This document shows, one piece after another, positions 42,590 to 49,728 of a stretch of 64,000 bases of DNA. Source of the DNA: Sphingomonas sp. FARSPH (GTDB lineage: Bacteria > Pseudomonadota > Alphaproteobacteria > Sphingomonadales > Sphingomonadaceae). Position 1 is the first letter of the stretch; each line of letters begins with the position of its first letter. Location: assembly GCF_003355005.1 (NCBI RefSeq), contig NZ_CP029987.1:1-64000 (forward strand), in the 5' to 3' direction. The position numbers and the translations under genes are program-made. The notes beneath the pieces are model-generated. The model searched no databases and was not told where the DNA came from. It worked only from the letters and a program-made list of their open reading frames with translations.

Positions 42590-43585
42590 ATGAAGCACTA
42601 TGCCGGAATAGACCTGTCGATGGAAACGTCGCACGTCTGCATTGTCGATGCCGAAGGGCGCAAGGTCGCAGCGCAACGCGTGGACAGCACGCCGGAAGCG
42701 ATCGCCACGCTTCTGCCCGTGGACCGCGTGGTGATCGAGACCGACCGGATGACGCCATGGGTTGCGCGTGGCCTGCACGAGCTGGGCGTCGCGATCGTGT
42801 GCATCGATGCGCGCCAGGCCCACCGGAGCCTCAAGGTGATGAAGGCGAACAAGACTGATCCGCATGATGCGGCGGGCCTCGCACAGTTGGCCCGGACCGG
42901 CTTCTACAAGGAGGTGCACGTCAAATCACCGACGTCGCATGGGGTGCGCTCGGTGATCACCGCCCGCACGCATCTGGTCGAAGCACGTGTCCGGCTTGAC
43001 AACACCATCCGCGGCCTCTGCGCCACCTTCGGGATCAGGCCGGGGACTGGCCAGGGCGAGCGGTTCCTCGCGCAGGTGCAGGCCGCCATCGCCATCCCGG
43101 GTCTCGGTGAGGCGGTGGCCTCGCTGCTCCGGGCGCGGAACGGCCTGGTTGACGAGATCCGTCGGATGGATCGCGAGCTCAAGGCGATCAGCATCGCCTC
43201 TCCGGCCTGTCAGGCCCTGATGACCATCCTGGGCATCGGCGTGCAGACCTCGGCTGCGTTCGCTGCCGCCATCGATGAGGCGGGCCGGTTCAAGCGGTCG
43301 CGCACGGCTGGTGCCTACTGTGGCCTCGTCCCGCGTCGGCACCAGTCTGGCGAACTCGACTGGACGGGCCGGATCACCAAGCATGGCGACGGCACCGTCC
43401 GCACGCTGCTCTACGAAGCGGCCAACTCGATCCTGACGCGCACGCGCCAGACCTTCGCACTGAAGACCTGGGCGCTGAAGACCGTCAAGCGACGCGGTCT
43501 CAAGAAGGCCCAGGTCGCGCTCGCCCGTCGCCTCGCCGTCATCATGCACGCCATGTTGCGCGAGGGCACCTTGCTCGAGGCCTGA
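42590..43585 (+). CDS. IS110-family transposase
   Basis: 331 residues, intact. DEDD catalytic residues: Asp in HYAGIDLSMET, Glu in VVIETDRMTPW, and Asp pair in NKTDPHDAAGLAQL. The C-terminal Tnp20 domain has LGIGVQTSAAFAAAID and AGAYCGLVPRRHQSGE, with the Ser in RRHQSG as the candidate nucleophile. IS110 transposases act with a structured bridge RNA made from the element's own non-coding end. The ATG lies 4 nt after GAAGG. Confidence 0.93.
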   Translation: MKHYAGIDLSMETSHVCIVDAEGRKVAAQRVDSTPEAIATLLPVDRVVIETDRMTPWVARGLHELGVAIVCIDARQAHRSLKVMKANKTDPHDAAGLAQLARTGFYKEVHVKSPTSHGVRSVITARTHLVEARVRLDNTIRGLCATFGIRPGTGQGERFLAQVQAAIAIPGLGEAVASLLRARNGLVDEIRRMDRELKAISIASPACQALMTILGIGVQTSAAFAAAIDEAGRFKRSRTAGAYCGLVPRRHQSGELDWTGRITKHGDGTVRTLLYEAANSILTRTRQTFALKTWALKTVKRRGLKKAQVALARRLAVIMHAMLREGTLLEA

Positions 43586-43818
43586 AAAGAGGTAAGCTCC
43601 CCTCGCCAGCGGTAATGCTCTCCAGCTGACCCGATGGCGGTGTCCCGCGAAGGAACGCAAGGACGGACGATCTGCGAAGGTTATCAGATGAGCTGCCAAG
43701 CCCGCTTCGAGGCAGTGCAACGTTCGGCCTTGTGAGACCCGATACAGCACCACCGACCGACAGGCCGCGAGTGCGGACAGATCCTTGAGGCCCTCAAGGG
43801 ACAACCGCCGAGCGGACG
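43586..43818 (+). ncRNA. candidate bridge-RNA region of the IS1111-like element
   Basis: The 233-bp non-coding 3' part of the intact IS110-family element. In IS1111-type elements this place is reported to encode the bridge RNA that pairs with target and donor DNA. Short complementary words are present (for example GAGGCCCTCAAGG is self-complementary in part), but I did not fold it. Call rests on position. Confidence 0.35.
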
Positions 43819-43839
43819 CAAATTACAGATCCTGACCCT

Positions 43840-44122
43840 GAAAGGCTCGCTAGCCGGCTTAGCACGTTCGCCTGATAACATGAGATGCGCGGATATCGGG
43901 GGGCCGCCCTAATGGCACATGATCCCGATCGACAGCGACGCAATACCATTGCACGCCCACAGTCCGCCGGTATATCGATCGGATCAGATTACCTCGCACG
44001 CCTGCGGAAATACGTATCCTCATCCTGTTAACTTAATGCGTTCGATCGCCTCCCATTGTACGGTGAAAAACCGCTTACAGTAGAGATGCTATGTCGATAG
44101 CAGTGAAGAAGGTTTGCCTGCA
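43840..44122. other. leader region upstream of gmd
   Basis: About 280 bp without a recognisable gene between the IS5 right end and gmd. It must hold the promoter of the gmd operon unless that is supplied by the IS. I found no -35/-10 pair with correct spacing and no strong hairpin. Confidence 0.4.
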
Positions 44123-45187
44123 ATGAAAAAGAATGTTGCGCTCATCACCGGCGTTACCGGTCAAGATGGCGCGTATCTTGCTCAAATGCTCCTCGAGAAG
44201 GGTTACGAAGTTCATGGTGTAAAAAGACGCTCATCTTCATTCAACACGGGCCGTATCGAGGATATTTATCAAGATCCTCACAGCGAGCACTCGCGCTTTC
44301 ATCTCCATTATGGAGACATGACCGACAGCACAAACTTGATACGCATAATACAGCAAACCAAGCCGACGGAAATTTACAACCTTGCCGCGCAAAGTCACGT
44401 CGCCGTGAGCTTCGAAACGCCGGAATATACGGCAAACTCGGACGCACTAGGCGCACTTCGTCTACTCGAAGCTATCCGTATCTTGGGTATGGTCGAAACC
44501 TGTCGCTTTTACCAAGCTTCGACATCCGAACTTTATGGTCTTGTGCAAGAAGTGCCGCAGCGTGAAACTACGCCGTTCTACCCTCGCTCACCATACGCAG
44601 CCGCCAAACTATATGCCTATTGGATCGTCGTAAACTATCGTGAAGCCTATGGCATGCATGCCTCCAACGGTATCCTGTTCAATCACGAAAGCCCGCTACG
44701 CGGCGAAACGTTTGTAACGCGGAAAATTACCCGTGCAGCGGCCGCGATCTCGCTCAATCGTCAAGACAAGTTGTTTCTGGGCAATCTCGACGCCAAGCGC
44801 GATTGGGGCCATGCTCGCGAATATGTCCGCGGTATGTGGTTGATGTTGCAGCAGGATAAGGCCGATGACTATGTTCTCGCTACGGGCGAAACCACGCCGG
44901 TACGAACGTTCGTCGAATGGGCATTCGAAGACGTTGGCCTGAAGTTACGCTGGGAAGGCACCGGAGCCGATGAAAAAGGCTATTGCAGCGAAACCGGGCG
45001 CTGCCTGGTCGAAATCGATCCTCGGTATTTCCGTCCCACAGAAGTCGAATTGCTTATCGGTGATCCAACCAAGGCTTATAACCAGCTTGGCTGGCGCCAT
45101 GAAACCTCGGTTCGTGATCTGTGTAGGGAGATGGTCCGAAACGACCTCATCCTGATGCGCGATGCACCGATCGGCAAGGGTGCCTGA
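44123..45187 (+). CDS. gmd: GDP-mannose 4,6-dehydratase
   Basis: First step of GDP-L-fucose synthesis: GDP-mannose to GDP-4-keto-6-deoxymannose. 354 residues, normal length, from the ATG at 44123 with AGAAGG upstream. Motifs: ALITGVTGQDGAYLAQMLLE, KRRSSSFNTGRI (NADP-ribose region), NLAAQSHVAVSFETPEYTA, catalytic YPRSPYAAAK and GILFNHESPLRGETFVTRKI. A hairpin separates it from fcl. Codon use is lower in GC than region 1. Confidence 0.97.
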   Translation: MKKNVALITGVTGQDGAYLAQMLLEKGYEVHGVKRRSSSFNTGRIEDIYQDPHSEHSRFHLHYGDMTDSTNLIRIIQQTKPTEIYNLAAQSHVAVSFETPEYTANSDALGALRLLEAIRILGMVETCRFYQASTSELYGLVQEVPQRETTPFYPRSPYAAAKLYAYWIVVNYREAYGMHASNGILFNHESPLRGETFVTRKITRAAAAISLNRQDKLFLGNLDAKRDWGHAREYVRGMWLMLQQDKADDYVLATGETTPVRTFVEWAFEDVGLKLRWEGTGADEKGYCSETGRCLVEIDPRYFRPTEVELLIGDPTKAYNQLGWRHETSVRDLCREMVRNDLILMRDAPIGKGA

Positions 45188-45201
45188 CCAGCCTTCTTCT
45201 G

Positions 45202-45236
45202 AATTCCCCGACGGCATCGGTCCCGTCGGGGGAATT
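45202..45236 (+). terminator. hairpin between gmd and fcl
   Basis: AATTCCCCGACGG and CCGTCGGGGGAATT pair with one bulged base around an 8-nt loop. There is no U-run, and fcl follows in the same direction, so it may attenuate or stabilise the transcript rather than end it. Confidence 0.55.
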
Positions 45237-45271
45237 ACTCGTGCTGATGCCGAAAGGGAAAGTTTTAGACG

Positions 45272-46204
45272 ATGTGGGATTTTACGGGTAAACGCGTGTG
45301 GGTCGCTGGACATCGTGGCATGCTCGGTGGAGCGATTTCCCGTCGGCTGGCGTCAGAACAATGCGACGTGGTCACAGTCGCTCGCGATGAACTTGACCTG
45401 ATGGATCAGCGCGCTGTTCGCCAATGGCTGGCGACTGCTAAGATCGACGGTATCTTTGTTGCCGCCGCCAAGGTCGGTGGCATTCTGGCAAACGCCACCT
45501 ATCCAGTCGATTTCCTTTATAACAATCTAATGATCGAAGCAAATATCATCGAAGCAGCCCATCGTGCCGATGTAAATCGCCTTTGCTTCCTTGGTTCATC
45601 TTGCATTTACCCGAAGTTCGCGGAACAACCTATCGTTGAAGAAAGCCTCCTCACCGGTTCGCTCGAACCTACAAACGAAGCTTATGCGATCGCTAAAATC
45701 GCCGGAATCAAGCTGGCCGAAGCCTATCGCAAGCAATATGCTCGCGACTATATTTCAGCTATGCCTACTAATCTATACGGTCCCGGCGATAATTTCGATC
45801 TTAATTCCAGTCACGTTCTTCCTGCGCTGATCAGAAAGGCTCATGAGGCGAAGACAAATCGTGATGCTAAAATGATGATATGGGGAACTGGGTCACCCAT
45901 GAGAGAATTCATGTTTGTCGATGACTGCGCCGACGCATGTATCTTTCTAATGAAAAATTATTCTGCTAATATGCACATTAACGTCGGATCTGGTGAAGAT
46001 ATAACAATCTACGACGTTGCACGACTGGTCTGCAACGTCGTTGGGTTCACCGGTGAAATCGAGCGCGACATCACGAAGCCTGATGGTACCCCCCGGAAGT
46101 TGATGTCAGCGGAAAAACTGCGTGCCATGGGTTGGGCGCCAAAAGTAGATTTGTCTACCGGCGTCGCTGCCACATACGAGTGGTTCCTAGCCAATAAGCT
46201 CTGA
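45272..46204 (+). CDS. fcl: GDP-L-fucose synthase
   Basis: Epimerises and reduces GDP-4-keto-6-deoxymannose to GDP-L-fucose. 310 residues. Motifs: VWVAGHRGMLGGAISRRL (NADP), AAKVGGILANATYPVDFLYN, FLGSSCIYPK, catalytic AYAIAKIAGIKL and PTNLYGPGDNFDLNSSHVLP. The ATG follows a weak GACG-type site. With gmd it gives the locus its own GDP-fucose supply, matching the GT11-like gene at 53.3 kb. Four base pairs separate it from the next gene. Confidence 0.97.
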   Translation: MWDFTGKRVWVAGHRGMLGGAISRRLASEQCDVVTVARDELDLMDQRAVRQWLATAKIDGIFVAAAKVGGILANATYPVDFLYNNLMIEANIIEAAHRADVNRLCFLGSSCIYPKFAEQPIVEESLLTGSLEPTNEAYAIAKIAGIKLAEAYRKQYARDYISAMPTNLYGPGDNFDLNSSHVLPALIRKAHEAKTNRDAKMMIWGTGSPMREFMFVDDCADACIFLMKNYSANMHINVGSGEDITIYDVARLVCNVVGFTGEIERDITKPDGTPRKLMSAEKLRAMGWAPKVDLSTGVAATYEWFLANKL

Positions 46205-46208
46205 CGAT

Positions 46209-47459
46209 ATGCGAATCCTTTTTTTCGGACTCAACTTTGAACCGGAACCTATTGGTATAGGTCCCTATTCGACCGGCCTGTGTCGAGGTTTGGAGGAGCG
46301 TGGCCACAGTGTAACCGCGATTACCGGGAAGCCTTATTATCCAAACTGGAGAAAACCCGAAGGCACCTCAGCTGGGTGGACCCGGGACACGATAGCAGAG
46401 ATCAATATCATACGTTGTCCGCTTTATGTCCCAGAGAACCCGTCTGGCAAATCACGCTTGCTCCATCATGCGTCTTTCGCTATTTCGGCGAGCGCGCCGA
46501 TGGTAGCAATGGCCCGCCGCTTTCAACCCGATCTGGTATTTTCGGTGGCCCCCTCGCTCGCCTCAGCACCAGTTGGCCGGTTGGCCGCGAAAATCGCCGG
46601 CGCCATGAGTTGGCTGCATGTCCAAGATTTTGAGGTAGAGGCGGCGTTCAAGACCGGTCTGCTCGACCCTACATCTGGTGTTGGCGGGGCTGTGCGTAAG
46701 GTAGAACGACGCCTGCTTGATGGGTTCGACGTATATAGCAGCATCAGTCGCGAGATGTGTGATCGATTAGCTCAGAGCGGTGTCGCGCCAGATCGCATCG
46801 TCGAATTTCGTAATTGGGCAAATGTGCTGCCTACAGTATCAAATAATACTCTTCGCAACGCATGGAACGTTACGACTCCGCATGTAGCATTATACTCCGG
46901 AAATATTGCCAATAAGCAAGGTGTAGAAATCATTGTCGAAGCCGCTAAAAGACTGCGCGAACGACGCGACTTGACGTTCATTGTCTGTGGAAATGGCCCA
47001 TATCGTGCAAATCTGATTGCTCTGGCTGAAGGATTGCCCAATATCCAATTTCATGACCTGCAGCCGACGGAACGCCTCCACGAACTTCTCGCGCTGGCTA
47101 CCGTCCATCTGCTTCCGCAGAAAGCAGAGGCCGTCGGTCTTGTGCTACCCTCGAAACTGACCAATATGCTTGCTTCAGGCCGTCCAGTAGTGGTGACGGC
47201 ACCGCAGGACTCCAGCCTTGCGCACGAAGTGGAAGGGTGTGGTATTGCGACACCACCCGGAGATGGGGCTTCATTTGCGACAGCCATTTCGACAATTATA
47301 GATGATCATCAGATGTGTAAGGATATGGGCGCTCGCGCGATAAAGCGCGTCCGAGAACGCTGGCATCGCGAAACCATCCTGGATCGGGTCGAACATGAAA
47401 TGGAAGTCCGGCTTGAAGCCCGCCGGGCATCCAGAATCGAATGTCTCCTTGAGCCGTGA
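46209..47459 (+). CDS. wcaI: WcaI-like glycosyltransferase family 4
   Basis: 416 residues. FFGLNFEPEPIGIGPYSTGL, KPYYPNWRKPEG, and VALYSGNIANKQGVEIIVEA are typical of the WcaI/WbuB group that acts in colanic-acid-type synthesis. The donor loop is HLLPQKAEAVGLVLPSKLTN followed by MLASGRPVV. As in E. coli the gene follows gmd and fcl closely. Sugar specificity in this host is inferred by position only. Confidence 0.88.
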   Translation: MRILFFGLNFEPEPIGIGPYSTGLCRGLEERGHSVTAITGKPYYPNWRKPEGTSAGWTRDTIAEINIIRCPLYVPENPSGKSRLLHHASFAISASAPMVAMARRFQPDLVFSVAPSLASAPVGRLAAKIAGAMSWLHVQDFEVEAAFKTGLLDPTSGVGGAVRKVERRLLDGFDVYSSISREMCDRLAQSGVAPDRIVEFRNWANVLPTVSNNTLRNAWNVTTPHVALYSGNIANKQGVEIIVEAAKRLRERRDLTFIVCGNGPYRANLIALAEGLPNIQFHDLQPTERLHELLALATVHLLPQKAEAVGLVLPSKLTNMLASGRPVVVTAPQDSSLAHEVEGCGIATPPGDGASFATAISTIIDDHQMCKDMGARAIKRVRERWHRETILDRVEHEMEVRLEARRASRIECLLEP

Positions 47460-47538
47460 CCCAAGGTAGCACAACTACCCAACTTCTGTTCACTGGCTGC
47501 ATTTATCTTCTCGGCGCAGTTTTATAAGAAGATTATGG

Positions 47539-48903
47539 ATGTCCAGAACATTGACCCGTTCCAGTGTGTCGTTTTTGTTCTTTTGCCTATTCCTTGGCCT
47601 TTGTGCCATTGGTGGAGGATCGTCTTGGCCCCAGTCTGCATCCCTACTCTATCTTCGTCCGGCCGCAATTATTGCAGCATGTGTCCCGATCGCGATCAGG
47701 ACCGTGCGCTGGGACGAAGTGCGGCCCGTTCTTCTTTCTTTGATCGCAGCTGCCATTGTAACAGCACTTCAACTGGTTCCCCTTCCTCCCGGAATCTGGC
47801 AAGCTCTTCCTGGTCATGCGCCATATAGTGCGGCAGGTGTTCTGATCGGACAGCCTAATATCTGGCGGCCTATCTCAGTTAGCCCGGACCAAACTTGGAA
47901 TGCCTTGATTGCGTTAGGAGTTCCTCTGTCCGCAGTCATTGGCTTTGCAGGAATTAGGGTTTCTGAGCAAAATCGACTTGTTCCAGCTTTAATTCTTATT
48001 TCTTTGGCAAGCGGATTCCTAGGAGTCCTGCAGATCATTGGCGGCGAGCAGAGCATTGCTTACTTTCATGCCCATGCCTCGCGCGATTTGCCGGTAGGCC
48101 TATTCACCAACCACAATCATCAGGCACTGATGCTGGTTCTAACGTTTCCTTTACTCGGGACGTGGGCCACGATCTCATCACTAGGTGGGCATCGCTCCAC
48201 GACAAGGCGACTAATGATCGCCGGTGGACTTGTACCGATTATCCTCCCGCTGATTCTGATTACGGGATCGCGCGCCGGCAGCGCCCTTGCGCTACCGGCC
48301 TTGATACTTGGAATACTCCTATCGCCGATGCGACTGTCATGGCGTGACAGACGCGCCTGGATAGTAATATTGGGCTCGATCGTCGTTGTTAGCTTGCTGA
48401 TAATAGTAACAGTGGTTTCCGGTCGCGCCGTAGCGCTTGCTCGTCTCGCGGGTATGGTGGGTTCAGAATCCGATCTTCGATTACGAGCGCTGCCGACAAT
48501 ACTCACGATCACCCGCGATTTTTTTCCATTTGGCTTCGGCCTTGGCGCGTTCGATCCGGTCTTTCGTCAGTATGAGCCCGACGTACTGCTCAAACTAACC
48601 TTCTACAATCACGCCCATAGCGATCCGCTGGAGGTATTGATGGCAGGAGGTATCGCAGCTTTCGCCGTCCTTATCGTTTTTTTCGCATGGTGGGTCCGCA
48701 CAGCTTGGCTGCTGGTGGCGGCCTCTGAGGGCCAATCTGACGTGGCATACGGCCGGCTCGGGGTTGCGACCACCACGTTGCTGATGATCGCTAGCGTGAT
48801 CGACTATCCGTTACGTACACCGCTCTTGGGCGTCGTTATGGTGATTGGACTGGGATGGATGGCTCGGTGGCGCTCAATCTCCGATCGTCAGCCGCCCCGT
48901 TAA
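47539..48903 (+). CDS. O-antigen ligase/polymerase family membrane protein
   Basis: 454 residues with about 11 membrane helices. Family motifs: GLFTNHNHQALMLVL, LITGSRAGSALALP, FPFGFGLGAFDPVF and YNHAHSDPLEVLMAGG, the Wzy_C periplasmic loop. It polymerises repeat units or ligates sugars to a carrier. A second membrane protein of polymerase type lies at 56.2 kb in the same locus, so one may be polymerase and the other ligase. Start at ATG 47539; an ATG at 47535 is out of frame. Confidence 0.85.
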   Translation: MSRTLTRSSVSFLFFCLFLGLCAIGGGSSWPQSASLLYLRPAAIIAACVPIAIRTVRWDEVRPVLLSLIAAAIVTALQLVPLPPGIWQALPGHAPYSAAGVLIGQPNIWRPISVSPDQTWNALIALGVPLSAVIGFAGIRVSEQNRLVPALILISLASGFLGVLQIIGGEQSIAYFHAHASRDLPVGLFTNHNHQALMLVLTFPLLGTWATISSLGGHRSTTRRLMIAGGLVPIILPLILITGSRAGSALALPALILGILLSPMRLSWRDRRAWIVILGSIVVVSLLIIVTVVSGRAVALARLAGMVGSESDLRLRALPTILTITRDFFPFGFGLGAFDPVFRQYEPDVLLKLTFYNHAHSDPLEVLMAGGIAAFAVLIVFFAWWVRTAWLLVAASEGQSDVAYGRLGVATTTLLMIASVIDYPLRTPLLGVVMVIGLGWMARWRSISDRQPPR

Positions 48904-48981
48904 CGTTGCCACCTTCCGGGCCTTACGCTAACACGCTTCAGGATAGACGCCCCTTAATGTGTAGCTTGGATTGTGCCCCTC

Positions 48982-49689
48982 ATGAGAATCAGGATGCTTT
49001 CTGCGATCGTGGGATCGCTGATCCTGTCCGCCTGTTCCAGTGGAGATCGCTTGGTCGGAAGGCCAGGGATGCAGGTTTTGCAGCAGACTGCACTTCCTGA
49101 ACCGACGCGCCAAGATTTGATCCTTGAGCGTCGCGCGTACGTTATCGGACCTCTCGATAAACTAACCGTTGATGTCTATGGTGTGGAGGAGCTTACGCGC
49201 AGCGTTCAGGTTGATGCTAGCGGCGAGATCGCTTTGCCGCTCATCGGCACGGTCACTGCAGCCGGCAAGACGCCTCTTGAATTGGCCGACATGGTCAGCG
49301 CAAAGCTTAAGGCACGCTATGTTCGCAACCCTCAGGTCACTGTCAGCGTAGACACCGGTGCCCAGACGGTCGCAATTGACGGTCAGGTCAACACGCCTGG
49401 GTTGTATCCTGTAGTCGGCCGCATGACTTTGATGCGAGCGATAGCCTCAGCCAAAGGATTGGCGGATTTTGCGCAGCCATCTTACGTCGTCGTCTATAGG
49501 CGTGTAAACAATCAGGAGATGGCAGCTCTTTACGATTTGCGAGCAATTCGGAATGGAGCCTATGCTGACCCTGACATATTTGCCAATGATATCGTCTATG
49601 TCGGTGAGGACAGCAAACGCAGGGTGTTCGAAAAGGTAATATCAAGCGGTGTTCTTCTTGCTGCCCCACTGGTTACCCTTATCAGATAA
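48982..49689 (+). CDS. polysaccharide export lipoprotein, Wza-like
   Basis: 235 residues from the ATG at 48982 (GTG at 48973 also in frame). Lipobox in SLILSACSS. Poly-export domain: YVIGPLDKLTVDVYGVEELTR and VDASGEIALPLIGTVTAAGKTP; SLBB-like VAIDGQVNTPGLYPVVG; then DIFANDIVYVGEDSK. Export partner of the BY-kinase/co-polymerase encoded next. It has its counterpart at 18.7 kb in the first locus. Confidence 0.9.
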   Translation: MRIRMLSAIVGSLILSACSSGDRLVGRPGMQVLQQTALPEPTRQDLILERRAYVIGPLDKLTVDVYGVEELTRSVQVDASGEIALPLIGTVTAAGKTPLELADMVSAKLKARYVRNPQVTVSVDTGAQTVAIDGQVNTPGLYPVVGRMTLMRAIASAKGLADFAQPSYVVVYRRVNNQEMAALYDLRAIRNGAYADPDIFANDIVYVGEDSKRRVFEKVISSGVLLAAPLVTLIR

Positions 49690-49728
49690 TCTAGTTCGTC
49701 GCAGACGCAACGCCGGCAAAGGCACTAT

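Larger units (their letters stand above)
42524..43827 (+). mobile_element. IS110-family (IS1111-like) insertion no. 2, apparently intact
   Basis: Ends TGTAATTTG (42524-42532) and CAAATTACA (43819-43827) are perfect 9-bp inverted repeats. Between them lies one intact transposase gene with 57 bp before it and about 230 bp after it. This matches the IS1111 subgroup with inverted ends and a 3' non-coding region. It splits off only the last 12 bp of the host IS5. Confidence 0.75.
40347..43839 (+). mobile_element. IS5-family element interrupted by two IS110/IS1111-type insertions
   Basis: The left end GGGTCAGGA (40347) is matched in inverse by TCCTGACCC at the right end (43830-43838). The IS5 pieces are 40347-40425, about 41785-42523 and about 43828-43839, which sum to roughly 830 bp, a normal size for this group. 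The first insertion splits the transposase after codon 6 (MNDLLW | LTDDQMERLR), and the second lies just past its 3' end. No clear target duplication is seen on the right side. Confidence 0.8.

Noticed and set aside
43828..43860. CTAG target duplication at the right end of the interrupted IS5
   Set aside because: The base after the inverted repeat is not CTAG; the nearest CTAG is about 12 bp away, so no direct repeat can be claimed.
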